Shown piece after piece: positions 39,615-49,869 of a stretch of 64,000 bases of DNA. Within the stretch, counting starts at the first letter, position 1. Each line of letters starts with the position of its first letter. The position numbers and the translations under genes are program-made. The DNA comes from Pseudomonas lini (GTDB taxonomy: Bacteria > Pseudomonadota > Gammaproteobacteria > Pseudomonadales > Pseudomonadaceae): assembly GCF_964063345.1 (NCBI RefSeq), contig NZ_OZ061318.1, forward strand, positions 2,232,001 to 2,296,000, in the 5' to 3' direction. The notes below the pieces were generated by a model. The model was not told the origin of the DNA and did no database searches. It was given only the letters and a program-made list of their open reading frames with translations.

Positions 39615-41315
39615 ATGAATGACATTGCCCTTAGCGGTCTGGCCAAGCAATTGGTACTGGCCGAGCTGATCACTGACCAAAGTGCGCAACAGGCGTATCA
39701 GCAAGCCCAACGCAATCGAATTTCGCTGGTCAGTTATCTGGTGCAAAACAAACTGCTGAAAAGCTGGCAGGTCGCCGAGGTGGCCTCGGAGCATTTCGGC
39801 ATGGCCCTGCTGGACCTCAATTGCCTGGACAAGGACACCCAACCCCGAGGGCTGGTCAGTGAGAAGCTGATCCGTCAGCACCACGCCCTGCCCCTCTGGC
39901 GACGTGGTAACAAGCTGTTCGTGGGGATTTCAGACCCGACCAATCATCAAGCCATCAACGACATCCAGTTCAGCACCGGGCTGAGCACCGAAGCCATCCT
40001 GGTGGAGGAAGACAAACTCAGCGACGCCATCGAAAAATTCTTTGACAACCACTCCACCGGCCTGGAGGACATGGCCGATGTCGACCTCGACGGGCTGGAC
40101 ATCGAGTCGGTCGATGAGCAGAAACAGGACCCCATTGCAGGGCAAGATACCGATGACGCGCCCGTGGTTCGCTTCGTCCACAAGATGCTACTCGATGCGA
40201 TCAAGAGCGGCTCTTCCGACCTGCATTTCGAGCCCTATGAAAAAATCTACCGCGTGCGGATGCGCACCGACGGCATGCTGCGGGAGGTCGCCAGGCCGCC
40301 GACGCAACTGGCCAACCGCATTGCTTCCCGACTGAAGGTCATGGCCAGTCTCGACATCTCCGAGCGGCGCAAACCCCAGGACGGGCGAATCAAGATGCAT
40401 CTGTCCAAAAGCAAATCCATCGACTTCCGGGTCAATACCCTGCCGACCCTGTGGGGCGAGAAGGTGGTAATCCGGATCCTCGACCCTTCCAGTGCACAAA
40501 TGGGCATCGACGCCCTCGGCTACGAACCCGAGCAAAAAGACCTGTACATGGCCGCCCTCAAGCAGCCACAGGGAATGATCCTGGTAACCGGCCCCACCGG
40601 CTCGGGCAAGACCGTGTCGCTCTATACCGGGTTGAATATCCTCAACACCGTCGACATCAACATCTCCACTGCCGAAGACCCGGTAGAAATCAACATGGAA
40701 GGCATCAACCAGGTCAACGTCAATCCGAGGCAAGGACTGGATTTCGCCCAGGCGCTGCGCTCGTTTCTGCGCCAGGACCCGGACGTGATCATGGTCGGTG
40801 AAATCCGCGATCTCGAAACCGCCGAAATCGCCATCAAGGCTGCCCAGACCGGGCACATGGTGCTTTCCACCCTGCACACCAACAGCGCCGCGCAAACCCT
40901 GACCCGCTTGCGCAACATGGGGATTCAGGGATTCAACATCGCGACCTCGGTCAGCCTGATCATCGCCCAGCGCCTGGCGCGCAAACTGTGCAGTCATTGC
41001 AAAAAGCCCATCGACATTCCCCGCGAGGCGTTACTCAAAGAAGGCTTTCCCGAGGAACGCATCGGCTCGTTCACGATCTATGAACCGGTCGGTTGCGATC
41101 AATGCAACAACGGTTACAAAGGGCGAGTAGGGATTTATGAAGTGGTAAAGAACACCCCGGACCTGCAACGGCTGATCATGGCCGAAGGCAATTCACTGGA
41201 AATCGACATCCAGATGCGTAAGGACGGCTTCAACGACCTGCGTACTTCGGGCCTGCTCAAGGCCATGCAAGGCATCACCAGCCTTGAAGAAATCAACCGG
41301 GTCACCAAGGACTGA
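39615..41315 (+). CDS. pilB: Type IV pilus extension ATPase
   Basis: PilB is the 566-residue hexameric ATPase that drives pilin assembly. It has an N-terminal T2SSE/MshEN domain, then Walker A GPTGSGKTVS near 320, an Asp box, Walker B (DPDVIMVGEIRD) and a His box. The C-terminal zinc site is CSHCKKP and CDQCNNGY. It heads the plus-strand operon pilB-pilC-pilD-coaE-yacG; pilC begins two bases after its stop. Confidence 0.97.
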   Translation: MNDIALSGLAKQLVLAELITDQSAQQAYQQAQRNRISLVSYLVQNKLLKSWQVAEVASEHFGMALLDLNCLDKDTQPRGLVSEKLIRQHHALPLWRRGNKLFVGISDPTNHQAINDIQFSTGLSTEAILVEEDKLSDAIEKFFDNHSTGLEDMADVDLDGLDIESVDEQKQDPIAGQDTDDAPVVRFVHKMLLDAIKSGSSDLHFEPYEKIYRVRMRTDGMLREVARPPTQLANRIASRLKVMASLDISERRKPQDGRIKMHLSKSKSIDFRVNTLPTLWGEKVVIRILDPSSAQMGIDALGYEPEQKDLYMAALKQPQGMILVTGPTGSGKTVSLYTGLNILNTVDINISTAEDPVEINMEGINQVNVNPRQGLDFAQALRSFLRQDPDVIMVGEIRDLETAEIAIKAAQTGHMVLSTLHTNSAAQTLTRLRNMGIQGFNIATSVSLIIAQRLARKLCSHCKKPIDIPREALLKEGFPEERIGSFTIYEPVGCDQCNNGYKGRVGIYEVVKNTPDLQRLIMAEGNSLEIDIQMRKDGFNDLRTSGLLKAMQGITSLEEINRVTKD

Positions 41316-41317
41316 AC

Positions 41318-42535
41318 ATGGCGGTCAAAGCAGCGAAAATCAGCGTATATGCCTGGGAAGGCACAGACAAAAAAGGCACAAAAATGACCGGCGAGTTGAC
41401 CGGCCAGAATCCCGCGCTGATCAAGGCGCAGTTACGCAAGCAAGGCATCAGCCCGGGCAAGGTGCGGAAAAAAACCGCATCCATTTTCAGTGCCGGCAAA
41501 CGCATCAAGGCCCTGGATATTGCCCTGTTTACCCGGCAGATGGCGACCATGATGAAAGCCGGCGTACCGTTGCTGCAATCGTTCGACATTATCGGCGAGG
41601 GCTTCGATAACCCGAACATGCGCAAGCTGGTGGACGAGGTTAAACAGGAAGTCGCGGCCGGTAACAGCTTCGCCGCGGCCCTGCGCAAAAAACCCCAGTA
41701 TTTCGATGAGCTGTACTGCAACCTTGTTGATGCCGGCGAACAGGCCGGCGCTCTGGATACGCTGCTGGAACGGGTGGCGACCTACAAGGAAAAGAGCGAA
41801 AGCCTCAAGGCCAAGATCAAGAAAGCCATGACGTATCCGCTGGCCGTGGTGTTCGTCGCGATCATCGTGACCGGGATTCTGCTGGTCAAGGTGGTGCCGC
41901 AGTTCGAGTCGGTGTTCTCGGGGTTTGGCGCCGAACTACCGGCGTTCACCGTGATGGTCATCGGCTTGTCGGAGTTCCTGCAGGCCTGGTGGTGGATGGT
42001 GCTCGGCGTGCTGGTTGGAGCATTCTTCGGCGTACGTCACGCCTTGAAAAAGTCCCAGGGTCTGCGGGACCGAATGGACACCTGGCTGCTGAAACTGCCG
42101 TTGGTTGGCGCGCTCATGTACAAGTCCGCCGTGGCCCGTTACGCCCGCACCTTGTCGACCACATTTGCCGCCGGGGTGCCATTGGTCGAAGCTCTGGATT
42201 CAGTGGCGGGCGCGACGGGCAATATCGTGTTCAAGCGAGCGGTGTTACGTATCAAGCAGGACGTATCCACCGGCATGCAGCTGAATTTTGCCATGCGCAC
42301 CTCCGGGATCTTTCCGAACATGGCGATCCAGATGACGGCCATCGGCGAAGAGTCCGGCGCACTGGACGATATGCTCGACAAGGTCGCGAGTTTCTACGAG
42401 GCGGAGGTGGACAACATGGTCGATAACCTGACCAGTCTGATGGAGCCGTTCATCATGGTGGTGCTGGGGGTTGTCGTCGGCGGCCTGGTCGTTGCGATGT
42501 ACCTGCCCATCTTCCAACTTGGCTCAGCGATCTGA
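41318..42535 (+). CDS. pilC: Type IV pilus inner-membrane platform protein
   Basis: PilC, with 405 residues, has two repeated GspF domains (FTRQMATMMKAGVPLLQSFDII and YARTLSTTFAAGVPLVEALDSV) and three membrane segments. It anchors the PilB motor. The start follows the pilB stop after two bases. Confidence 0.97.
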   Translation: MAVKAAKISVYAWEGTDKKGTKMTGELTGQNPALIKAQLRKQGISPGKVRKKTASIFSAGKRIKALDIALFTRQMATMMKAGVPLLQSFDIIGEGFDNPNMRKLVDEVKQEVAAGNSFAAALRKKPQYFDELYCNLVDAGEQAGALDTLLERVATYKEKSESLKAKIKKAMTYPLAVVFVAIIVTGILLVKVVPQFESVFSGFGAELPAFTVMVIGLSEFLQAWWWMVLGVLVGAFFGVRHALKKSQGLRDRMDTWLLKLPLVGALMYKSAVARYARTLSTTFAAGVPLVEALDSVAGATGNIVFKRAVLRIKQDVSTGMQLNFAMRTSGIFPNMAIQMTAIGEESGALDDMLDKVASFYEAEVDNMVDNLTSLMEPFIMVVLGVVVGGLVVAMYLPIFQLGSAI

Positions 42536-42536
42536 T

Positions 42537-43409
42537 ATGTCCTTGAACGAATTTCTGAATTTCAACCCACTGGCCTTCACGATCACCGCATTGGTGATCG
42601 GTTTGCTGATCGGCAGTTTCCTCAATGTGGTGGTCTGGCGCCTGCCGAAAATGCTTGAGCGTGAATGGCGCCTGCAGGCCCATGACGTACTGGACTTGCC
42701 ACCCGAAGCCCCCGGCCCGGCTTACAACCTGATACTGCCTCACTCCGAGTGCCCAGACTGTGGCCATCGGATTCGAGCGTGGGAAAATATTCCCGTGCTC
42801 AGTTACCTGTTTTTACGTGGGCGATGCTCGAACTGCGCGACGCCCATCAGCAAACGTTACCCGCTGACCGAACTGGCCTGCGGCGTGCTGTCGGCGTTCG
42901 TCGCCTGGCATTTCGGTTTCGGTTGGCAGGCCTGCATGGTGCTGGTCCTGAGCTGGGGCCTTTTGGCGATGAGCCTGATCGACGCCGAACACCAGCTGTT
43001 GCCGGACGTGCTGGTGCTGCCGTTGATATGGCTGGGGTTGATCGTCAACAGTTTCGGGCTCTTCGTGCCACTGCATGACGCGCTCTGGGGCGCGGTAGCC
43101 GGCTACATGGCGCTATGGACGGTGTTCTGGCTGTTCAAGCTGATCACCGGCAAGGACGGCATCGGCTACGGTGACTTCAAGCTATTGGCGATGCTCGGCG
43201 CCTGGGGCGGCTGGCAGATCCTGCCGCTGACCATCCTGCTGTCATCGCTGCTGGGCGCCATCATCGGAGTGATTTTGTTGCGCCTGCGGGACGCAAAAAC
43301 CTCGACTCCACTGCCCTTTGGCCCCTATCTGGCCATTGCCGGCTGGATTGCCTTGCTCTGGGGTGGTCAAATAACCGGCTTCTATTGGCAGTTTGTCGGT
43401 TTGAAATGA
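42537..43409 (+). CDS. pilD: Prepilin peptidase and N-methyltransferase
   Basis: PilD cleaves and methylates type IV prepilins and type II secretion pseudopilins. The 290-residue membrane protein has the N-terminal zinc site CPDCG...CSNC and the aspartic protease pair in [12 protein letters not shown] and [11 protein letters not shown]. The ATG at 42537 follows the pilC stop by one base; the longer frame inside pilC is not used. It overlaps coaE by ATGA. Confidence 0.97.
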   Translation: MSLNEFLNFNPLAFTITALVIGLLIGSFLNVVVWRLPKMLEREWRLQAHDVLDLPPEAPGPAYNLILPHSECPDCGHRIRAWENIPVLSYLFLRGRCSNCATPISKRYPLTELACGVLSAFVAWHFGFGWQACMVLVLSWGLLAMSLIDAEHQLLPDVLVLPLIWLGLIVNSFGLFVPLHDALWGAVAGYMALWTVFWLFKLITGKDGIGYGDFKLLAMLGAWGGWQILPLTILLSSLLGAIIGVILLRLRDAKTSTPLPFGPYLAIAGWIALLWGGQITGFYWQFVGLK

Positions 43410-44029
43410 ATACCCCTGTGGAAAAACCCTGGATTCTCGGCCTGACCGGCGGCATCGGCAGCGGCAAAAGCGCGGCCGCCAAGCACTTCATCGATCTGGG
43501 CGTGCATGTGGTGGACGCCGATCATGCGGCTCGCTGGGTGGTCGAACCCGGTCGCCCGGCGCTGGCGAAGATTGCCGAGCACTTTGGCCCCGGCGTGCTG
43601 CAAGCCGACGGCCAACTGGATCGCGCGGCCCTGCGCAAGCTGATCTTCGAGGTGGCGGATGAGCGCCGCTGGCTCGAAGCGTTATTGCATCCGCTGATCG
43701 CCGAAGAGATCGCCCACCATCTGGCCAAGGCACAATCGCCTTACGCGATTCTGGTTTCGCCGCTGCTGATCGAGTCCGGGCAGTACGCCATGACCCAACG
43801 GGTCCTGGTGATCGATGCTCCGGAACAGTTACAGATCGAACGCACCCTGCAGCGTGACCAGACCAGCGAACAACAGGTCCAGGCGATCCTCAAGGCCCAG
43901 TCCAGCCGACAGGACCGCGTGAGCCACGCCGACGATGTGGTGGTCAACGACCGCGACCTCGCCTGGCTGCACAGCGAGGTCGAACGACTGCATCACTTTT
44001 ACCTTACTTTGCGTGGAGGCCAGTCATGA
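43406..44029 (+). CDS. coaE: Dephospho-CoA kinase
   Basis: CoaE phosphorylates dephospho-CoA, the last step of coenzyme A synthesis, and so completes the pathway that begins with panB, panC and panD in this window. The 207-residue protein has the P-loop GGIGSGKS at 15-22 and the CoA-binding DADHAAR. It overlaps pilD and yacG by four bases each. Confidence 0.96.
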   Translation: MNTPVEKPWILGLTGGIGSGKSAAAKHFIDLGVHVVDADHAARWVVEPGRPALAKIAEHFGPGVLQADGQLDRAALRKLIFEVADERRWLEALLHPLIAEEIAHHLAKAQSPYAILVSPLLIESGQYAMTQRVLVIDAPEQLQIERTLQRDQTSEQQVQAILKAQSSRQDRVSHADDVVVNDRDLAWLHSEVERLHHFYLTLRGGQS

Positions 44030-44226
44030 GCCAAACCCCAACCGTCGATTGCCCAACCTGTGGCGCCCCTGTCGAATGGAGCCCGGAAAACAAGTTCCGG
44101 CCGTTCTGTTCGGACCGTTGCAAACTGATCGACCTGGGTGCCTGGGCGTCGGAAGAACACAAGATCCCGGTGAGCCCGGATGCCGAAGACGAAATGTTCA
44201 GCGAAGACTTCGACCCGCGTCACTGA
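44026..44226 (+). CDS. yacG: DNA gyrase inhibitor / zinc-binding protein YacG
   Basis: This 66-residue protein has one zinc ribbon with Cys9, Cys12, Cys28 and Cys32 (CPTCG and CSDRC), followed by [16 protein letters not shown]. The E. coli protein binds GyrB and inhibits gyrase. It ends the pilBCD-coaE-yacG operon. Confidence 0.95.
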   Translation: MSQTPTVDCPTCGAPVEWSPENKFRPFCSDRCKLIDLGAWASEEHKIPVSPDAEDEMFSEDFDPRH

Positions 44227-44235
44227 TCCCGACCC

Positions 44236-44451
44236 TCAGGGCCGCATAAAGCCATAATCCTGGCCTTCGTCGAGATTCTCGGCGAGAAACCGCAACTCAT
44301 CGGCCAGGTCTTCTATATTGCGTACCGCCTTGCTCTGCTGCACCACCGCACTGAGCAAGGCGCGCAGGCTCAATCCCGGATCGAAGCCCACCTCTTGCGC
44401 CACATCCAGACTCTGACGCAACTCCTGCCGGGCCCACTCATACACACTCAT
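44236..44451 (-). CDS. Conserved hypothetical protein, 71 residues
   Basis: This small, soluble, predicted helical protein reads MSVYEWARQELRQSLDVAQEVG and ends DYGFMRP. I do not recognise a domain. The position between yacG and the CbiM-like permease, and codon use like its neighbours, argue that it is real. The ATG at 44451 is preferred to the upstream in-frame start at 44481. It is probably co-transcribed with the permease. Confidence 0.65.
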   Translation of the reverse strand: MSVYEWARQELRQSLDVAQEVGFDPGLSLRALLSAVVQQSKAVRNIEDLADELRFLAENLDEGQDYGFMRP

Positions 44452-44514
44452 GCCATTGCTCCTGAAGGTTTTCCAGAGCATGGATTCGGCAACGTTTTTT
44501 GGATTTGATGTGGA

Positions 44515-45204
44515 TCAAGATTTGGGATCGTCGCCTTTCCAGGGCGCCGAAAGGTAGCGCGTGCGATTGAATGTCTCCAGCCATTCGGGGCAGAACACCA
44601 CCAATGCGCTGACCACCATGCCGTTGATAAACGCTTCCGGAAAAATCAGCAGCCACAGATAGCCGACAAAATCTTCCAGCCAATACGGCATGGCGAAACG
44701 TTCGTCATACCACAGCAGCGTGAGCGCCAGAATCAAACACAACAGGGCCGACAACGCAGCGGCAAAAAAGCCGGAACAGAAGATGTACACAAAGGGATTA
44801 CGCGGTTGCGCGCGCTCGACCAGGATGGCGCAGCACTCGGTAATCAACACCGGCAGCAGAATCAGCAGCGCCCCGTTGACCCCCATGGCCGCCATGTCCT
44901 GCCGCCCGAGCAGCACCAATCCCGTTTGCGCGACCAACCCGCCGACAATCGCCAACGGCCAATCCAGCAGTAACGTCACTGCCGTCATGCCGATGAAGTG
45001 ATAGGACACGCCAGTGTCGAAGTCCCGTCGCACCAGCCAGAGCATGAACAGCGCGAACACCGTGCCGAACAACAGATGCTGACGGCGGCTATCGCTGAAC
45101 AATTCAACCCAGGGCGCTCGACAGACAGCCCAGATCACCGCCGGCACGTAAATCAGCCAGCCGACTGTGAGGCTTTGCGGTGACAGCAGTTCGGCGCCAA
45201 TCAT
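44515..45204 (-). CDS. CbiM-like energy-coupling-factor transporter permease
   Basis: This 229-residue integral membrane protein has six or seven hydrophobic segments. VSYHFIGMTAVTLLLDWPLA and MGVNGALLILLPVL resemble the metal-specific S component CbiM. No ATPase or CbiN/Q partner is encoded next to it and no cobalamin or Ni/Co riboswitch was found upstream, so the substrate is open. The start at 45204 is chosen over 45234. Confidence 0.75.
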   Translation of the reverse strand: MIGAELLSPQSLTVGWLIYVPAVIWAVCRAPWVELFSDSRRQHLLFGTVFALFMLWLVRRDFDTGVSYHFIGMTAVTLLLDWPLAIVGGLVAQTGLVLLGRQDMAAMGVNGALLILLPVLITECCAILVERAQPRNPFVYIFCSGFFAAALSALLCLILALTLLWYDERFAMPYWLEDFVGYLWLLIFPEAFINGMVVSALVVFCPEWLETFNRTRYLSAPWKGDDPKS

Positions 45205-45544
45205 GGCCGTGCCTTCTTCGGCACCTGGGCCCATATAAGCGCAGGACTGAGCAGCAACACTGTTCTATATTTCACGCGTCTCTCCCATCGTGATAGCTCT
45301 CAGTCTATACCGGCGTTTCTGACTGGCCGTGTCGCGCGTTTACCCCGGCGAGTAGAGAATCCTAGGTCAAGGTAGGGGTTTATCCGAATTCTTCGCTGTT
45401 CGGTGACGGCAAGGAAATGGAGGTTAAACCATGAACTAGACTCACGCGGTTGGTATGGAGTTGAACGTCAAGAGCAGAGGGCCGTCCACGACTGACGCCA
45501 GTTTTGCTCGAAGCAATACGACTGGCATATGTGAGGCTTGGGTC
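45205..45544. other. Intergenic region upstream of ppk2
   Basis: These 340 bases between divergent genes contain no convincing gene. A good ribosome site (GGAGG) precedes a two-codon frame, ATG-AAC-TAG, at 45431-45439. No riboswitch fold was recognised. The segment marks the left edge of the accessory block 45.4-49.9 kb. Confidence 0.4.
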
Positions 45545-46369
45545 ATGGCAAAGGACAAGAAGAAAACCCCTGTTAAAAGTAACGCCGCTGAACCCTTGAA
45601 ACTGACGAACAAGGACTATCTTGAGCAGTTACGCCGGCTGCATGTCGAAATGGTCAAGTTGCAGGAATGGGTGAAACAAAAAGGCATCAAGATTTGTATC
45701 GTCTTCGAGGGGCGCGACGGTGCCGGCAAGGGCGGCACGATCAAGGCGCTCACTGAAAGGGTGAGCCCGCGTGTCTTTCGGGTGGTGGCGCTACCTGCAC
45801 CGACCGATCGCGAGAAGAGCCAGATGTATATACAGCGCTACCTGGCGCACATGCCAGCGGCTGGCGAAGTGGTGATCTTCGATCGCAGTTGGTACAACCG
45901 CGCCGGGGTCGAGCGGGTGATGGGATTTTGTACCGATGAGCAGGTGACTCGTTTCCTGAGCCTGGCCCCCCTCATGGAACGCATGATGGTCGACTCGGGC
46001 GTAATGCTGTTCAAGTATTGGCTGGAAGTCAGCGAAGAGGAGCAGACCCGTCGGCTCGAGGCACGGATCAAGGATGGCCGTAAAATCTGGAAACTGACGC
46101 CAATGGATCTCAAGTCATACAGCCGCTGGTATGACTACTCGCGCGCACGCGACGACATGTTCAAGGCGACCGACACCGATCATGCTCCGTGGCTTGTGGC
46201 CAACTCGAACGACAAAAAGCGGGCCCGTCTCAACATCATCTCTGATTTGCTCAGCCGCATTCCGTACAAAAATGTACCGCGCGAGAAGGTGATTTTGCCC
46301 AAACGGCAGAAATCAGGCGGCTATCGTGAACCGAATTATCCGCTAAGGCGAATTCCAGAAAAATTCTGA
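45545..46369 (+). CDS. ppk2: Polyphosphate kinase 2 family protein
   Basis: PPK2 enzymes use polyphosphate to phosphorylate GDP/ADP or NMPs. The 274-residue single-domain protein shows Walker A FEGRDGAGKGGT at 54-65, Walker B IFDRSWYNRAGVERVMGF and the lid-region arginines in RRLEARIKDGRKIWKLTPMD. Size and motifs fit class I (NDP-phosphorylating) rather than the fused class II. I use the ATG at 45545 after GAGGCTTGG; the frame extends to 45455. Confidence 0.93.
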   Translation: MAKDKKKTPVKSNAAEPLKLTNKDYLEQLRRLHVEMVKLQEWVKQKGIKICIVFEGRDGAGKGGTIKALTERVSPRVFRVVALPAPTDREKSQMYIQRYLAHMPAAGEVVIFDRSWYNRAGVERVMGFCTDEQVTRFLSLAPLMERMMVDSGVMLFKYWLEVSEEEQTRRLEARIKDGRKIWKLTPMDLKSYSRWYDYSRARDDMFKATDTDHAPWLVANSNDKKRARLNIISDLLSRIPYKNVPREKVILPKRQKSGGYREPNYPLRRIPEKF

Positions 46370-46418
46370 CCGGCACGTTCAAGCGGATCTGCGCTGTACA
46401 CCAAAGGGCCACAGTCCT

Positions 46419-48197
46419 ATGAGCCATTCGGATGCTTCGCCTCCCGTCCCGGAACCGGGCCGGATTGCCCATCGGGATACCGACGACAAGGCCGGTTGGG
46501 ATCGCTGGCTGCCGGGACTGCGCACGCTACGCGGATACAAAATAGCCTGGTTGAGGCACGACCTTGTGGCCGGTTTGGTACTGACCACGATGCTGGTGCC
46601 TGTCGGCATCGCCTACGCAGTGGCATCGGGCGTACCCGGCATCTATGGCCTTTACGCGACCATCGTTCCGCTGCTCGCTTATGCGCTGTTCGGACCCAGC
46701 CGGATTCTGGTGCTGGGGCCGGATTCCTCGCTGGCTGCCGTCATTCTCGCCGTCGTGCTGCCACTGTCCGGCGGTGATCCGCATCGTGCCATCGCCCTTG
46801 CGAGCATGATGGCGATCGTATCGGGAGTGGTGTGCATCCTGGCCGGCATAGCTCGCCTGGGCTTTGTCACGGAGCTTCTTTCCAAACCGATCCGCTACGG
46901 GTACATGAACGGGATCGCGCTGACGGTTTTGATCAGCCAACTGCCCAAATTTTTCGGTTTTTCGATTGAATCCGACGGCCCGCTGAGAAACCTGTGGGCG
47001 ATCGCTACAGCGATAATGGAGGGAAAAACCAACTGGACCGCCTTCATGGTCGGCGCAGCTACTCTGGCGGTGATTATGCTGCTCAAGGGCAACAAGCGCG
47101 TGCCGGGCATTCTGATCGCCGTGGCAGGGGCGACCGTCGCCGTGGGTGGGCTGGACCTTGCAGCGCGGTCCGGAATATCGGTTCTCGGCTCTCTTCCACA
47201 AGGCTTGCCGGCGTTCGCCATTCCCTGGATCACTCGCGCCGATATTGTCCCCGTCCTGATCGGCGGTTGCGCCGTTGCCCTGGTTTCGTTCGCCGATACC
47301 AGCGTGCTCTCACGTGTCTATGCGGCGCGGACCCGCACCTATGTGGACCCGAACCAGGAAATGGTGGGCCTCGGTGTCGCCAACCTCGCCGCCGGATTTT
47401 TTCAGGGTTTTGCGATCAGCAGCAGTTCGTCACGTACGCCCGTGGCCGAGGCTGCAGGCGCCAAAACCCAGTTAACCGGAGTCATCGGCGCGCTTGCTGT
47501 TGCCTTACTGCTGGTGGTGGCACCGAACCTGTTGAAGGATTTACCTACCAGCGCACTGGCCGCGGTGGTGATCGCCTCCGCCATTGGCCTGATCGAGGTC
47601 ACCGACCTGCGACGAATTTATCGAATCCAGCGTTGGGAGTTCTGGCTGTCAATCGTCTGTACCGTCGGCGTGGCCGTGCTGGGGGCGATTGAAGGCATCG
47701 GCCTGGCCATCGTGATCGCCGTCATCGAATTTCTGTGGGATGGCTGGCGCCCTTACTCCGCCGTTCTGGGACGCGCGGAAGGCGTCAAGGGTTATCACGA
47801 CATCAAGCGCTATCCCGACGCGCGTCTGGTACCCGGCCTGGTGCTGTTTCGCTGGGATGCGCCGTTGTTTTTCGCCAACGCCGAGTTGTTTCATGACCGA
47901 GTGCTCGACGCCGTGGCTGCGTCGCCCACGCCAGTGCGCTGGTTGGTCGTTGCGGCGGAACCCGTCACCAGCGTGGACGTGACCTCTGCCGACATGCTGG
48001 TGGAACTGGACGAAACCTTGCACGCGGCGGGCATCAAGTTGTGCGTGGCCGAGATGAAGGACCCGGTCAAGGACAAGCTGAAGCGATTCGGGCTTTTCGC
48101 GCGGCTTGGCGAAACGGCGTTCTTTCCGACAATAGGCACTGCAGTCGACAGCTATCTGATGATTCATCCGGTGGATTGGGAGGACCAGGATCGCTGA
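46419..48197 (+). CDS. SulP family inorganic anion transporter with STAS domain
   Basis: This 592-residue protein has 12-14 membrane helices. Typical SulP motifs are LVAGLVLTTMLVPVGIAYAVASGVP and ISSSSSRTPVAEAAGAKTQLTG, and a cytoplasmic STAS domain occupies about residues 445-565. The substrate (sulfate, bicarbonate or other anions) cannot be read from sequence. It lies 49 bases after ppk2 and may be co-transcribed. Confidence 0.9.
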   Translation: MSHSDASPPVPEPGRIAHRDTDDKAGWDRWLPGLRTLRGYKIAWLRHDLVAGLVLTTMLVPVGIAYAVASGVPGIYGLYATIVPLLAYALFGPSRILVLGPDSSLAAVILAVVLPLSGGDPHRAIALASMMAIVSGVVCILAGIARLGFVTELLSKPIRYGYMNGIALTVLISQLPKFFGFSIESDGPLRNLWAIATAIMEGKTNWTAFMVGAATLAVIMLLKGNKRVPGILIAVAGATVAVGGLDLAARSGISVLGSLPQGLPAFAIPWITRADIVPVLIGGCAVALVSFADTSVLSRVYAARTRTYVDPNQEMVGLGVANLAAGFFQGFAISSSSSRTPVAEAAGAKTQLTGVIGALAVALLLVVAPNLLKDLPTSALAAVVIASAIGLIEVTDLRRIYRIQRWEFWLSIVCTVGVAVLGAIEGIGLAIVIAVIEFLWDGWRPYSAVLGRAEGVKGYHDIKRYPDARLVPGLVLFRWDAPLFFANAELFHDRVLDAVAASPTPVRWLVVAAEPVTSVDVTSADMLVELDETLHAAGIKLCVAEMKDPVKDKLKRFGLFARLGETAFFPTIGTAVDSYLMIHPVDWEDQDR

Positions 48198-48296
48198 GTG
48201 GCAGCGGAAACACCCGCGGCCTGCACGCAGATTGCCAGCCCGTCTATGCTGGACTTACCGAACGCAGCCTTTGCCACTCTCTACTGGAGGTAATCA

Positions 48297-49397
48297 ATGG
48301 TTCCCACGCCCATGCTCGAAAAGATTTTTTCCCGAGATCTTCTCGATGTACTGATTCGTGCCGGAGTGATTGCCGTTCTGGTGATGTTCTGCTTTCAGAT
48401 ATTCAGCCCGTTCCTCGACCTGATGCTGTGGTCGGTGATCCTGGCAATCACCCTCTACCCCTTGCAAGTCAGGTTCAAAGGCAAGCTGGGAAACAAAGAC
48501 GGGCTCACCGCGACGCTGATCGTATTGATCGTCATCAGTATTCTTATGGTGCCTGTTTATTTGTTGGGAGCCTCGCTTGCGGATTCCGTGGAGAGGGTCA
48601 TGACCATGGTCAAAACCGACAGTTTCCATATTCCGCCACCGTCCGATGCGGTAACCAGCTGGCCACTCGTGGGCGAACCCCTTTATAACTTGTGGGCGCA
48701 AGCCACCACTGACCTGCCCGATCTGGCCCAGAAGTTCATACCGCAGATCAAAGGTGTCAGCCTCTCCCTGCTGAGCAAGCTTGCGGGTGTCAGCATGGGG
48801 CTCCTTTTATTCATCGTCGCCCTGATTATTGCCGGTATTTTCTTAGCGTATGGCGAAAGCGGCCACCGTAGCGCGGTGCGAATCGTTTCGCGCTTCAGCG
48901 GTCCGATCAACGGGCCGAAAATCGCCGATCTGTGCACCGCCACCATTCGGGCAGTGGCGTTGGGGGTGGTCGGCATCGCCTTCATCCAGATGCTGTTGGT
49001 GGGCATCGGCTTTGTGTTCATGGGCGTCCCCGGCGCCGGCCTTCTCGCCTTGGCGGTGCTGCTTCTTGGCATCATGCAATTACCGGCGTCCCTGATTACC
49101 CTTCCGGTCATCGTCTTTGTTTTCATGAGCGAAGGTGCCAGTACGGCGACTATTGTGTTTGCCGTCTATGTCTTCATCGCGGGATTGGTCGATAACGTCC
49201 TCAAACCGCTGCTGCTGGGTCGTGGCGTCGATGTACCGATGCCGGTGGTGCTGATCGGAGCCTTGGGCGGCATGGTCACGGGCGGTATCCTCGGCCTGTT
49301 TATCGGCCCGGTGATACTCGCGGTCGGCTATCAGCTGTTCTGGGAATGGGTGGATCAAGTGCAAGAACCCGGGCCAGACAACCAGGGACGGACCTGA
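48297..49397 (+). CDS. AI-2E family transporter
   Basis: This 366-residue membrane protein has about eight helices and the family landmarks LLLGRGVDVPMPVVLIGALGG and GLFIGPVILAVGYQL. Despite the family name, members include ion antiporters and exporters, and autoinducer transport should not be assumed. GGAGG precedes the ATG. It follows the SulP gene by 99 bases. Confidence 0.9.
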   Translation: MVPTPMLEKIFSRDLLDVLIRAGVIAVLVMFCFQIFSPFLDLMLWSVILAITLYPLQVRFKGKLGNKDGLTATLIVLIVISILMVPVYLLGASLADSVERVMTMVKTDSFHIPPPSDAVTSWPLVGEPLYNLWAQATTDLPDLAQKFIPQIKGVSLSLLSKLAGVSMGLLLFIVALIIAGIFLAYGESGHRSAVRIVSRFSGPINGPKIADLCTATIRAVALGVVGIAFIQMLLVGIGFVFMGVPGAGLLALAVLLLGIMQLPASLITLPVIVFVFMSEGASTATIVFAVYVFIAGLVDNVLKPLLLGRGVDVPMPVVLIGALGGMVTGGILGLFIGPVILAVGYQLFWEWVDQVQEPGPDNQGRT

Positions 49398-49419
49398 CAC
49401 GGCGGCCGAGGATATCCCC

Positions 49420-49869
49420 ATGCTGTTAAACCTGCTGGCCGGCCTCCCCGTGATGTTTTTCTGCCTGCTGATGCAAGCCGTTTTCGTGACCATATGCCTG
49501 CGTCATTACGTGCATTTCAAACATTCCCAACCAGCTTATGAATCGCAATGGCTGAATATCCTGTTGTTGTCGATGGTGATGCTGCTGATGATGCTCGGTA
49601 ATTTCGTGCAGATCGCCATCTGGGCCACGCTATTCATGCTGCTTGATGAGTTCGACGAATTCGCCATCGCGCTGTATCACTCGGCGGTCAACTTCGCCAC
49701 GCTAGGCTACGGCGACATCGTCATGTCCTCTCGCTGGCGTCTGCTTGGCCCATTGGAGGCCGCCAACGGAATCCTGATGTTTGGTGTCTCCACCTCAGTG
49801 ATGACCGCTGCGGTGATGGATGTCATAAAACACAACATGGAAAGGCTACAGCAGCGTGAAGGCCCGTAG
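49420..49869 (+). CDS. Small ion channel protein with GYGD selectivity filter
   Basis: The product has 149 residues and three hydrophobic segments (about 6-28, 45-75 and 115-135). A pore loop YHSAVNFATLGYGDIVMS between the last two carries the potassium selectivity sequence GYGD at 96-99. It resembles two-pore/Kir-like Ion_trans_2 proteins without a ligand-binding domain. It follows the AI-2E gene by 22 bases and ends the accessory block. Confidence 0.85.
   Translation: MLLNLLAGLPVMFFCLLMQAVFVTICLRHYVHFKHSQPAYESQWLNILLLSMVMLLMMLGNFVQIAIWATLFMLLDEFDEFAIALYHSAVNFATLGYGDIVMSSRWRLLGPLEAANGILMFGVSTSVMTAAVMDVIKHNMERLQQREGP

Noticed and set aside
45205..45544. Possible cobalamin or Ni/Co riboswitch upstream of the CbiM-like gene
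   Set aside because: None of the conserved riboswitch core motifs could be found on either strand.
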